A DNA stretch of 64,000 nt, taken from Anaerolineales bacterium. Its GTDB lineage: Bacteria; Chloroflexota; Anaerolineae; Anaerolineales; Villigracilaceae. The notes beneath the pieces are model-generated. The model was not told the origin of the DNA and made no database searches. It was given only the letters and a program-made list of their open reading frames with translations. Numbering within the stretch: position 1 is the stretch's first letter; each line of letters begins with the position of its first letter. Below are positions 1 to 7,923 of this stretch, one piece after another. The stretch is taken from contig JACZJC010000010.1 in NCBI GenBank assembly GCA_014860745.1, positions 1 to 64,000 on the forward strand. Direction: 5' to 3'. The position numbers and the translations under genes were made by a program.

Positions 1-56
1 TATTTAGGGTTTGAAAGCTGAAATTTCACTTATAGCGATAAATACATGAAAAATCA

Positions 57-86
57 AAAAGCCAGCCCCGCAGCGGACTGGCTTTT
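57..86 (+). terminator. Intrinsic terminator of an upstream gene
   Basis: A nine-base inverted repeat (AAAAGCCAG, then CTGGCTTTT) encloses a GC-rich loop and ends in a run of T. No gene is visible before it, so it probably ends a transcript that starts outside the window. Confidence 0.6.
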
Positions 87-105
87 CATTTACGCTCTCA
101 CCAGG

Positions 106-137
106 TTGACAAGACAGTTAGTTTTGCGAGTTATAAT
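106..137 (+). promoter_or_regulatory. Candidate promoter of the DUF433-hicBA unit
   Basis: A perfect TTGACA (106-111) and a perfect TATAAT (132-137) are separated by 20 bases. That is longer than the usual 17. Spacers of 19-20 are typical of activator-dependent (MerR-like) promoters, so this one may be weak without a regulator. A GGAG ribosome binding site follows at about 151-154, before the first ATG. Confidence 0.5.
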
Positions 138-161
138 TGCAGCATACTCAGGAGCTAGACT

Positions 162-410
162 ATGATTACCCATATTGCTTATGACAATGAAATCCTCAGC
201 GGTAAACCTCATATTGCTGGTACGCGTCTTAGCATCGAGTTCATTCTTGAACTCTTTGCCAGTGGCGCGACAAAGGAAGATGTGATCAAGTCTTATCCGC
301 AATTGACTACCGAAGCCGTTGAAGAGGTTTTGAAGTATGCCGAGAAATTTTCAGAAACCGCTGAACGAGTTTTGAGCAAAAATACTGACCTTTACAAACG
401 ATTGTCTTGA
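162..410 (+). CDS. DUF433 family protein, antitoxin-like
   Basis: This 82-residue protein carries the DUF433 signature: G14-K-P-x-I-x-G-T-R22 near the N-terminus, and Y45-P-x-L followed by a helix ending in KYA. DUF433 proteins are small winged-helix-like DNA-binding proteins, usually encoded beside a DUF5615 PIN-like toxin and treated as its antitoxin. No DUF5615 gene follows here. Instead hicB and hicA lie downstream on the same strand, 18 bases away. An AGGAG-type ribosome binding site supports the start. Family assignment is firm; the antitoxin role is inferred from family context, and its usual partner is missing. Confidence 0.8.
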   Translation: MITHIAYDNEILSGKPHIAGTRLSIEFILELFASGATKEDVIKSYPQLTTEAVEEVLKYAEKFSETAERVLSKNTDLYKRLS

Positions 411-428
411 GATTTATGGAGATAAAAA

Positions 429-626
429 ATGAAATACAAAATCCGACTTGAAGAAACAGATGAAGGGTTTGCCGTCTGGGTACCTGGCTTACCAGGGTGC
501 TGGTCACAGGGACAAACGGAAGAAGAGGCACTTGAAAATATCAAGGACGCCATCAAGACCTATCTTGAAACAATTGAAATCTTGAATCAAAATAAAGAAA
601 CTCGAATGGTTGAGGTTCCCATTTAA
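429..626 (+). CDS. hicB: HicB-type antitoxin, short form
   Basis: A 65-residue protein with the HicB core: strand-rich start, then P19-G-L-P-G-C followed by G-x-T-x-E-E-A-L35 and a helix. HicB is the antitoxin that blocks the mRNA interferase HicA. Many HicB proteins carry an extra C-terminal DNA-binding domain. This one lacks it, so autoregulation may depend on another protein, possibly the DUF433 product just upstream. It precedes hicA by two bases, the reverse of the classical hicA-hicB order. GGAG (419-422) provides the ribosome binding site. Confidence 0.85.
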   Translation: MKYKIRLEETDEGFAVWVPGLPGCWSQGQTEEEALENIKDAIKTYLETIEILNQNKETRMVEVPI

Positions 627-628
627 TC

Positions 629-841
629 ATGCCCAAATTGGCGGGAATTCAACACCAGCGAGCTGTGAAAGCCTTTGAGAAAGCAGGATTTCGCGTCATC
701 CGCGAAGGGAAACATATCTCCATGGCGAAAGATGACCGAATTATCATTATCCCGCGTAACAATCCGATCAATGCATTTACGATGGCGGGAATTATCAAGG
801 ACGCGGGATTGACCATCGAAGAATTCAAGAAGTTGTTATAA
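629..841 (+). CDS. hicA: HicA-type mRNA interferase toxin
   Basis: A 70-residue protein with the small double-stranded-RNA-binding-like HicA fold. It has the G-x-H motif with the expected catalytic His29 (context GKHISM), a central strand, and a C-terminal section (residues about 47-70) of the type N-P-I-x-x-x-T-x-x-x-I-I-K-D-A-G-L with a following helix. HicA toxins cleave mRNA and stop translation until HicB neutralises them. Translation is probably coupled to hicB: only two bases separate the genes, and a weak GAGG lies inside the end of hicB. Length and motif are normal for an intact toxin. Confidence 0.85.
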   Translation: MPKLAGIQHQRAVKAFEKAGFRVIREGKHISMAKDDRIIIIPRNNPINAFTMAGIIKDAGLTIEEFKKLL

Positions 842-872
842 ACGTGCCGGCAGATAAACGCCCCCTCAAAGT

Positions 873-895
873 CTTCCCTTCGACAAGCTCAGGAC
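873..895 (-). repeat. CCTGAGC-n-TCGAAGGGAAG short repeat, copy 1
   Basis: Read on the minus strand it is GTCCTGAGC, TTG, then TCGAAGGGAAG. A near-identical unit lies in frame inside nuoL at 26151-26172, so it is a dispersed element able to sit in coding DNA. Confidence 0.6.
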
Positions 896-983
896 ACCGC
901 CTCTGCCATATCATGCCCGTAGGGTACGCCCGCGCGGATACCCTGTCGGGGCACTCCGCCGTGACGCTGTTCGCGGACTCTTG

Positions 984-1026
984 GTGGTTGAGTAGCCCCG
1001 TGCTCTTCGGGGCGTATCGAAACCAC
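984..1026. repeat. Palindromic intergenic hairpin repeat
   Basis: Outer arms GTGGTT and AACCAC enclose inner arms GCCCCG and CGGGGC, giving a long interrupted hairpin. The outline (GTGGTTGAGTAG, stem, CGTATCGAAACCAC) resembles dispersed intergenic palindromes known from several high-GC bacteria. No other full copy is in the window. Confidence 0.55.
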
Positions 1027-1195
1027 ACCCGCCTGACCCAAGACGGCGTGAACGCATAGTTTGATAAAGCCAAACTCCCCTAGGACAAGATTGGGAATTG
1101 CAAATTCGCAAGAGTATACGGTGGTAATATGTTGGGTTGTTTGTATTGATGAAACAAAGGTAAAATAAGAAAAAGTTGATGGTCATTGCATAAAT

Positions 1196-2056
1196 ATGTA
1201 TCTAAAAACCAACTTGAAATTAAGGCTAGATCATATATTCGCCAATAGTGCAAAGGGCATTGTTGCTTATGGGATTATGCCCTCAGCCCTTGTATTCTTA
1301 GGAGTACTAAAAATCGAAAAACTACAGTTGCCAGGGGCATATGGCTGGTTAGAAATAGCATCTCTTATTTTTATCGTGAGCATTCCATTTTGTATACTTT
1401 GTTATATTCTTGGTAGAAGACTGGAAAGATATTATTTGTTCAAGGATTATTTATGGGCCAGATCGTTTATCGTGACATTTGAAATACTAATTGGAGTTAC
1501 TGCGGTGGGTTTAGCTAGCGGATTTTTAACAGGTAATTTAATAATTACTAACAAACTCACCACTTGGATATCTCCTCTGTTGCATTCTCTAATAGGTGGG
1601 ATTGCGACGTTATCTTTAAGCTCAACTCTATTTGCAACACTCCTTACTGAAAACACTAATTTGCCTGGACTGCCATCAAAAGAATATGCCGATCTTCTCG
1701 CAGAAATTAAATTCTTAATAGCTTCGTTGCAAGAAGGGAAATCGGCTTTGGTATGGAAAAAGAAACCATTATTAGATAAGACCAAAACCGTATATGTTCA
1801 AGAGATTCTTATCAAACTAAAAGCTAAATTCGATATTTTGCAAAAATTAATTGAGGACAACCGAATTTCTGGCGATTTTTTTATCACAGTCGATAAAGAT
1901 ATCGAAAATATTCTGAAAGCTCTTGGCGAGATAGAAAATGGTGCTGGGTGGGAAAAGTATTTTTCCGACACCAACGATTTCAAAAGGGATAGTAATGAGA
2001 TGTTGATTATGGTTTCTGTTTCCCGCTTTCTTAACGCTAGGTGGAGTAAAAGATGA
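1196..2056 (+). CDS. Four-helix membrane protein of the CHAT-STAND operon, unknown function
   Basis: I do not recognise this 286-residue protein. It has four clear hydrophobic segments (about residues 22-42, 51-73, 89-112 and 125-150) and then a charged, mainly helical cytoplasmic-type tail to residue 286. The first loop after helix 2 is basic (GRRLERYY), suggesting a cytoplasmic side. The stop codon overlaps the next start by four bases (ATGA), so it is co-translated with the following gene, and the CHAT-STAND protein lies third. In conflict operons a small membrane protein often serves as the membrane-damaging effector or anchor; that role is inference here. Base composition is A+T-rich like its two partners. 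Confidence 0.7.
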   Translation: MYLKTNLKLRLDHIFANSAKGIVAYGIMPSALVFLGVLKIEKLQLPGAYGWLEIASLIFIVSIPFCILCYILGRRLERYYLFKDYLWARSFIVTFEILIGVTAVGLASGFLTGNLIITNKLTTWISPLLHSLIGGIATLSLSSTLFATLLTENTNLPGLPSKEYADLLAEIKFLIASLQEGKSALVWKKKPLLDKTKTVYVQEILIKLKAKFDILQKLIEDNRISGDFFITVDKDIENILKALGEIENGAGWEKYFSDTNDFKRDSNEMLIMVSVSRFLNARWSKR

Positions 2057-2739
2057 ACAACAAAATTAATTTAGTTGTATTAGCTATTACCAAGGATCAA
2101 ATACCGCGCCTCTCTGAGTTTAGTCAAAGCTTCGTACTGACATCGGGAGGAACATTAGGAGCCCCTAAATACGGAGATCATAGTCATGAATGGTCCCCGT
2201 TTGGCGATGATACTGGAACTATAGGAAGTATTATAAGCAGTTTAGCACCTAAGTTGGCTTCTGAAAATTTGGAAGTTCAATTACAAAGCACAGATTTTTT
2301 GAAGAATTCCAATGACGAATCGTTCCTTATTAAGTTCCTAGATGAACCTTGCGTTTACATAATTGATTGTCTTGCATTGGAAATACCTGAGATTGCTAAT
2401 TTGGCGGTTGAAATTGATCGCACGTATTTCCTAGCTAGTTGTATTACTCCTGTTTCTGGTGATTTTGGTTTGGAGTTGCGTGACCATTATATAACCCTCA
2501 GGAACAGTTATTTAAAACGGTTGCGATTTCAATATGAAGAATGCGAAAGTCCCTTGGTACGATTGGATGTAACTACAAAAATACAATTAGAGAGAGAATT
2601 GCTTGAAGTTATACGAAATGTAAATCAACTAAAGTTGATAAAAACGGTAAAAGGCAAGCCTCAAATGACGGTGTTTTTCTTTGTATGGTTTACAGAGCGA
2701 TTTGGTTCGGAAAAAAGCACCTTCCCCACTTTGTATTGA
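2053..2739 (+). CDS. Orphan soluble protein of the CHAT-STAND operon
   Basis: An unrecognised 228-residue soluble protein without signal peptide or membrane helix. Residues about 85-135 alternate hydrophobic strands and helices (a CVYIIDCLALEI strand followed by a polar stretch), which resembles a Rossmann-like core, but I cannot name a family. Residues 185-215 are a charged helix. It overlaps the membrane protein gene by four bases, and its stop is 17 bases before the start of the CHAT-STAND gene, so all three form one operon. It could be an effector, an adaptor, or a substrate cleaved by the CHAT domain; the sequence alone does not decide. Confidence 0.65.
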   Translation: MNNKINLVVLAITKDQIPRLSEFSQSFVLTSGGTLGAPKYGDHSHEWSPFGDDTGTIGSIISSLAPKLASENLEVQLQSTDFLKNSNDESFLIKFLDEPCVYIIDCLALEIPEIANLAVEIDRTYFLASCITPVSGDFGLELRDHYITLRNSYLKRLRFQYEECESPLVRLDVTTKIQLERELLEVIRNVNQLKLIKTVKGKPQMTVFFFVWFTERFGSEKSTFPTLY

Positions 2740-2756
2740 TAAATGAGAGTCAAACT

Positions 2757-5700
2757 ATGATAGTTACTTTTTATTCTTACAAGGGGGGGGTTGGGCGATC
2801 TATGGCTTTAGCCAATATTGCTGTTTCTTTAGCCAAAGAGGGGAAAAAGGTGTTGATCGTTGATTGGGACTTAGAAGCACCAGGTTTATCCAAGTTTTTT
2901 AACAATACTGCTGAAACCCAAAAAGGGTTGATTGATATTTTTTATGATTATCAGACGGCTGCAACTGGCAAGGATGAAAAGTTCATAAAAAAGGCCTTCC
3001 CGCGATTAGACAATTACATATCCCAAGTTAAGGGTTACAAGAACATAAAGATTATTGGGCCTGGTCTCGATGATGGCAAATACAATATACGGGTAAATGA
3101 GTTTGATTGGGAAGATTTTTATTCCAGATGGAATGGCGGGGCATTCATTAAACTACTTAGGCAAGAATTTCAAGATGCCGCCGATTTTGTTCTAATTGAC
3201 AGCCGAACTGGAATTACAGACATTGGTGGAATATGCACTCTGCATTTGCCAGATGCAGTGTTGTTATTCTCGGGAATGAACGAACAAAATCTTCAAGGCG
3301 TTGCAAAAATAGCAACAAGGATTAAAAATGCGGGGGATAGCAAAGAGATTATTAGAGACATTTCTTTGCTTCCTGTTCTGTCTCGCGTTGAGATGTCTCT
3401 CGATCCTAAAATATTGGATGAGTGGTTTAGTAAATCGGTGGATCTCTTTAAATTATTCTTACCTGATTCGATGTTGAAAAGCGCAAATTATTATTTCGAG
3501 AAATCTCTGCTTAAATACATTCCCGCCCTTGCATTTGGAGAAGAAATAATCACAACAAAAAAGGCGACAGCCATAAATGAATTGGCACAAGCTTATGAAT
3601 ATATAAGCAGTCGCCTTATTGAACTTGAGGGCAAACCGAAGCAAACCTACAAAACGTCATTAGGAGAAATTGTAATCCATTTTCAAAAAGTATCTAAGAA
3701 TCTTCCCGAGGATGCTCCTGTGCCCATCAGCATCCATTTTGGCGAACAAGCTACAAGGACGTATGATTTTGTCAATCCTCTAACCGAAAAGGATTTGGGA
3801 GAGATTCGCTGGTATCTTGAGAAGTATCCGCTTTGGCCAGTTGGCCCGGATCGCGAGCGTGCTCATGAAATAGAAGGTAAATTATCAAAATGGGGCAGAA
3901 ACCTTTTTGATGCTATATTTTCGAACCAAGATGCTATCGGGCTTTTAGATGAATTCAATGCATTGCATTCAGGCGGGAGAGTTTTGACCATTGATACAAC
4001 AGAATCTCGCGTTTTGAGATTGCCGTGGGAACTACTGCGTGATGATAGCGGGTATCTGTTTAGCAAGAAACCACCAATTAGTATACGTCGTCGCATGCAT
4101 AGAGCGATTGGTAAACCAATCCAATCTTTTGATTTACCCGTAAGAGTTCTAATGGTAACCTGCCGCCCTGATGGGGTTGAGTTTATTGACCCACGATCCA
4201 TTGCTGAACCGTTGCTGGATGCGCTGGATGATATTCCCGAAAAAGTTGAGGTTGAATTTCTGCGTCCACCTACGCTTGTTGCTTTGGATAAACGCCTTCG
4301 CGATCCTGACTTACCTAGGGTGCATATTGTGCACTTTGAGGGTTACGGTATTTATGACAAAGGCATGGGCTTGGGCTTTTTGCTATTTGAAGACGAGGAT
4401 CACCAGAAACATGCTGTAGATGCAGAACAGCTAGGGACCTTACTTAATGAAAGCGGAATTCCATTAATGGTTGTCAATGCTTGCCAGAGTGCTCAACCTG
4501 ATGAGCTTAATCCGTTCGCGAATGTGGCTTCACGATTAATAGAATCAGGTCTAGGGGGGGTAGTGGTAATGAATTACAGTATGTTGGTTGAAACAGCCAA
4601 ACATTTCACCCGATATTTTTATGGTGAACTAGCACGTGGAAGTACTGTTGCAGCAGCAATGGATGCTGTACGTCGTGGGTTGTTCACCAATCCCAAGCGT
4701 ATTTCATCGCAAGATAAACGCGAGATTATCCACTTACAAGATTGGTTCCTACCCGTACTTTATCAACAAGCAGATGAGATAACCCCCTTTAAAGCAACAA
4801 AAGGTTCTGTTTCTCCATTAATTACTGCTAAGATCACATCCCGCGTTAATAGAGGGCTAGAAGGTGGTTTTCCGCCAGCTCCCCTTCATGGATTCCATGG
4901 GCGTGCTCGTGAATTACTAAATTTAGAGCGCGCCTTTGCTACAAAACGAATCGTTGTTTTGCATGGTTTTGGAGGACAGGGCAAGACTGCTTTAGCTACT
5001 CAAGCCGCGGAGTGGTTTACTCGTACTGGATTATTTGAGCAGGTGGCTTTTGTGCCGTTTGAAAATGGTGCGGGGTTGGAAAGCACCGTAAATGAGATCG
5101 GCAGGATTCTCTTCCAAAATAGCCTAAATAATAACATTCTTGAAAAAGTTGATGCCATTACCAATTATATGTTAGATAAACCTACGCTTTTAGTTTGGGA
5201 TAATTTTGAGAGCATATTACCAGGTGGCAATTCACCGCTTAAACCTCAAGATTTACGTGAGCTATTGGATGCTGGGGACAGATGGACTGCGCGCGGAGAC
5301 TCACGCCTACTGATTACCACCCGAAATACAAATATTCCTCATTTTGCATTTGAAACGGGAAAAGATTGCTTGCGAATTGAGCTTGATGGCCTCGTACTTA
5401 GCGATGCTTTTGATTTAGCTGGTGCAATTATTGAAGACAACAACATTTCTCGTCCACAAAGAGACTCTTTAGAGAGTTTGCTTCGCTTTCTAAGAGGGCA
5501 TCCACTTTCATTACAATTGGCATTACCGCAATTAGTTCGTTATAACGCCGAACAATTGGTTGAACAATTCCAAGGAATCCTGCCGCAAATTAAAATAGGC
5601 AAGGGCACAGATCGAAACGAATCGCTAGAAGTAAGTTTACGCTTCTCGCTTGAACGCCTCGGTGAAGATGCCAGCCGATGGCTGGCGCGACTAGCCATAT

Positions 5701-7427
5701 TTGAAGGCGGAGCTTTAGAGCCCATTTTGCTTGCTGTGACCGAAATCCCATCAGAGACGTGGAATACTCTCAAACAGCAACTTGCCGCTACTGCTTTAAT
5801 TCGTTTAGAGGATATTCCTGGCGTGGCAGTACCATATATACATTTTCACCCTACTCTTACCCCCTATCTTCGTACTCAGATGGAACCAGACCAATTTATA
5901 CAGGAACGTTATTGGCAAGTCTACTACCAATTTTCCAATCAACTTTACAACGATGATACTCAACATCCGATAGAAGTACGTGCTATTGCAATTCGTGAAT
6001 TGCCGAATCTGAGATATGCCCTACGATTGTGTGTAGCTACAGGAACACTGGATGCTGCTGCTGATTTCGGTAATAGTATTAATCGCTTCTTAGATATCTT
6101 TGGTCGTTTCCGTGAACAAAATGAGCTATTAGCAGAAATAGAGAAAGCAGTTGGCCAACGTAAGACAGATGAAAATCAGCCGCTTACCAGAGCTGAGTAT
6201 TTGATGGGAAACCAGCGTGGAGTCCAGTTACTACAATCAGGTCGCTCAGTTGAGGCAGAAAAAATATTCAGGCAGCTTTTGAATCGATTAGAATCAAGCA
6301 CTGAAAATGATGCCTCTTTTGATCGTGTAATCCTACTTGGCTATTTAGGTCGTTCTCTTCGCGCTCAGGGAAGGTTAAGTGAGGCGGCGAGAGTATATAT
6401 TGATGCGATTGATGCCACTAATAAGGCTGTGGAGTTAAAGGATAAACCATCCCAAGCTAGCGTCTTGCACGCAGATTTTGCTGATGTATTGACAGACCTG
6501 GGTGATTATTTGCAAGCAAGACGCGAATATGAACTTTCTCTCCAAATTGCTCGTGGCAATGGAGATGAGCGAAGCGTTGCAGTTCTTTTTGGTCAGCTGG
6601 GTACGCTTTCCCTGCTCCAAGGAGACTTAAAGGATGCTCGTCAGCGGCATCAAGAGGCACTGAATATTTCTCGTAGTATTGGTGAAAGTCGACTTGAAGC
6701 GGTCGCTTGTCACCAATTAGGTCGGGTTGCTCAAGAAGAAGAAAAGTGGGATGAGGCTGAAAATTGGTATAAGGAAAGTATTTCGATTTCCGAAAAAATA
6801 GGGGATCTAGACTACGTTGTATCTGCTTCTAATCAATTAGCTCGTGTTGCCGAAAATGCTGGCAGGCTTCAGGACGCTGAGCGCTGGTATAAACAGGCTA
6901 TCAATTTAGGAGAAAAATTAGGTGACCACAGAAGCCAAGTAATTTATTATCGAAATCTGGCGAACTTAAATGTAACCCAAAAAAGATTTGATCAAGCCGA
7001 AACATATGCTCGTCGAGCTGTTGAAATTGAGGAAACGCTTGGTATAACTTCTCAATCTTGGAAGACATTCTCTTTACTGGCCGAAATTGCCGAAAAACGC
7101 GGGAACGGCGATGAAGCGCGTGATTGGAGAAAAAAAGAACAGATGGCTCGTCAATCACAAACCGAGGTTTCGGAACAGGAGGGTATAACCTTTCCTCAAT
7201 TGCTTGAAATGGTTGAGCGCGCTGCCGGAGGCGATAAAGAATTAGGAGCACAGTTGTTTCCAGCGATGCAAAAGATGGCATCAGATTCTAGCGCTCCACC
7301 CGAAATACAAGCAATTGGCAAAGTATTAGCAATTGTTTTGGCGGGTGATCGTAATCCTAGTTTGAATGGCTTACCAGATGAACTTGCATCAGCTATTCGC
7401 GGGATGTTAGGGCGGTTGAAACAATAA
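2757..7427 (+). CDS. KGGVGR ATPase - CHAT - STAND NTPase - TPR conflict-system protein
   Basis: This 1556-residue protein has four parts. Residues 1-300 are a ParA/MinD-like ATPase with the variant P-loop K9-G-G-V-G-R-S and an acidic D148 strand. Residues about 340-670 are a CHAT caspase-like domain with the Cys motif N-A-C576-Q-S; at the usual His position the sequence reads H526-F-E-G-Y530-G, so the expected catalytic His is Tyr. Residues about 694-1080 are a STAND/NB-ARC NTPase with P-loop G737-F-G-G-Q-G-K743-T, Walker B D815 and an ITTR sensor. Residues about 1140-1450 are TPRs, with a helical C-terminal cap. I chose the ATG at 2757 because the ATPase fold begins there; a longer frame from 2685 runs through the end of the preceding gene. 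Such architectures are known from bacterial immune-like systems: TPRs sense, STAND oligomerises, CHAT cuts. The whole operon is A+T-richer than the rest of the window. Confidence 0.85.
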   Translation: MIVTFYSYKGGVGRSMALANIAVSLAKEGKKVLIVDWDLEAPGLSKFFNNTAETQKGLIDIFYDYQTAATGKDEKFIKKAFPRLDNYISQVKGYKNIKIIGPGLDDGKYNIRVNEFDWEDFYSRWNGGAFIKLLRQEFQDAADFVLIDSRTGITDIGGICTLHLPDAVLLFSGMNEQNLQGVAKIATRIKNAGDSKEIIRDISLLPVLSRVEMSLDPKILDEWFSKSVDLFKLFLPDSMLKSANYYFEKSLLKYIPALAFGEEIITTKKATAINELAQAYEYISSRLIELEGKPKQTYKTSLGEIVIHFQKVSKNLPEDAPVPISIHFGEQATRTYDFVNPLTEKDLGEIRWYLEKYPLWPVGPDRERAHEIEGKLSKWGRNLFDAIFSNQDAIGLLDEFNALHSGGRVLTIDTTESRVLRLPWELLRDDSGYLFSKKPPISIRRRMHRAIGKPIQSFDLPVRVLMVTCRPDGVEFIDPRSIAEPLLDALDDIPEKVEVEFLRPPTLVALDKRLRDPDLPRVHIVHFEGYGIYDKGMGLGFLLFEDEDHQKHAVDAEQLGTLLNESGIPLMVVNACQSAQPDELNPFANVASRLIESGLGGVVVMNYSMLVETAKHFTRYFYGELARGSTVAAAMDAVRRGLFTNPKRISSQDKREIIHLQDWFLPVLYQQADEITPFKATKGSVSPLITAKITSRVNRGLEGGFPPAPLHGFHGRARELLNLERAFATKRIVVLHGFGGQGKTALATQAAEWFTRTGLFEQVAFVPFENGAGLESTVNEIGRILFQNSLNNNILEKVDAITNYMLDKPTLLVWDNFESILPGGNSPLKPQDLRELLDAGDRWTARGDSRLLITTRNTNIPHFAFETGKDCLRIELDGLVLSDAFDLAGAIIEDNNISRPQRDSLESLLRFLRGHPLSLQLALPQLVRYNAEQLVEQFQGILPQIKIGKGTDRNESLEVSLRFSLERLGEDASRWLARLAIFEGGALEPILLAVTEIPSETWNTLKQQLAATALIRLEDIPGVAVPYIHFHPTLTPYLRTQMEPDQFIQERYWQVYYQFSNQLYNDDTQHPIEVRAIAIRELPNLRYALRLCVATGTLDAAADFGNSINRFLDIFGRFREQNELLAEIEKAVGQRKTDENQPLTRAEYLMGNQRGVQLLQSGRSVEAEKIFRQLLNRLESSTENDASFDRVILLGYLGRSLRAQGRLSEAARVYIDAIDATNKAVELKDKPSQASVLHADFADVLTDLGDYLQARREYELSLQIARGNGDERSVAVLFGQLGTLSLLQGDLKDARQRHQEALNISRSIGESRLEAVACHQLGRVAQEEEKWDEAENWYKESISISEKIGDLDYVVSASNQLARVAENAGRLQDAERWYKQAINLGEKLGDHRSQVIYYRNLANLNVTQKRFDQAETYARRAVEIEETLGITSQSWKTFSLLAEIAEKRGNGDEARDWRKKEQMARQSQTEVSEQEGITFPQLLEMVERAAGGDKELGAQLFPAMQKMASDSSAPPEIQAIGKVLAIVLAGDRNPSLNGLPDELASAIRGMLGRLKQ

Positions 7428-7617
7428 GCGTACAATTGATTTGGGATAACGGAACCAACCTCCTCCATTGTTCACATCGCTTGTGCCCCCTCAAAGCGGG
7501 AAATATGAATCGGGTACGGTATAATCTTATCGCTTGGGTTTCGTTAAGTCCCTCTAAAAGCAGTCGGGACTACTCGACCACTAATCCAAAGTCTGAAATC
7601 TAAAATCGAAAATAACT
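7428..7617. other. Gap after the CHAT-STAND operon
   Basis: No gene is seen. A TATAAT occurs at 7520-7525 without a good -35 box. Around 7587-7613 the DNA resembles the leader of glyQS (a CTAAAAT/ATCGAAAT word pattern), so the duplicated segment described next probably starts here rather than at its ATG. Confidence 0.4.
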
Positions 7618-7757
7618 ATGCCTTCCTCCTTCCAATCCATCATCCTCAAACTCCAATCCTTCTGGTCTGACCACGGATGCCTGATCACCCAGCCCTACTA
7701 CAAACCAGGTCGGCGCAGGGACGATGAACGCCGCCACTTTCCTGCGTGTACTTGGGA
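7618..7757 (+). pseudogene. Truncated, frameshifted copy of the glyQ 5' end
   Basis: The ATG at 7618 opens a reading frame matching the first 26 or so codons of the intact gene at 7924: [22 protein letters not shown] are shared. After the PYY codons a one-base insertion shifts the frame; the DNA stays similar (GGCGCAGGGACGATGAAC and TTCCTGCG are both found) up to about 7757, then homology ends. It corresponds to the first 45 or so codons of glyQ. Many silent and replacement differences show an old duplication, not an assembly error. It cannot encode a working synthetase. Confidence 0.8.
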
Positions 7758-7773
7758 ATGCTGTTGAAGGAAT

Positions 7774-7884
7774 ATTCGTTCCTCCTTCGTTCCTCAAGAA
7801 CGAATGGCATTCCACTTCTTGTCTGCGTGTAGCTGCAGTTCCTGAGTATTCGAATTGTTCCTCGATTGTTCCTCAAAAACAATT
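7774..7884. repeat. Twin 32-base palindrome-like elements before glyQS
   Basis: Elements at 7774-7805 and 7853-7884 align end to end, with TTCCTC and GTTCCTCAA in register. Each begins and ends with complementary words (ATTCGTT with AACGAAT; AATTGTT with AACAATT). The pair lies between the glyQ remnant and the functional gene, so the two could form alternative hairpins in the glyQS leader. No T-box consensus is seen. Confidence 0.5.
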
Positions 7885-7923
7885 CGGTTTCTAAAATTTG
7901 CAATCGAAATCCGATAACCCAAC

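Larger units (their letters stand above)
842..1195. other. Gene-free stretch built from short repeats
   Basis: I see no supportable gene in these 354 bases. The first two thirds are GC-rich and consist of short palindromic repeat units: a CCTGAGC/TCGAAGGGAAG element at 873-895 and a hairpin at 984-1026. The last 120 bases turn A+T-rich and form the leader of the next gene, with no convincing ribosome binding site close to its ATG. Open frames on both strands here are repeat translation, not genes. Confidence 0.6.

Noticed and set aside
844-1186. Open frames on both strands between hicA and the membrane protein gene
   Set aside because: They translate palindromic repeats, have no ribosome binding site and show no protein-like pattern.
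2685-2756. Longer N-terminus for the CHAT-STAND protein
   Set aside because: It lies inside the end of the preceding gene in another frame, and the ATPase fold starts exactly at the ATG 2757.
7428-7923. Glycine T-box riboswitch before glyQS
   Set aside because: I looked for the conserved T-box core and a following terminator and found neither; only a gene remnant and dyads are present.
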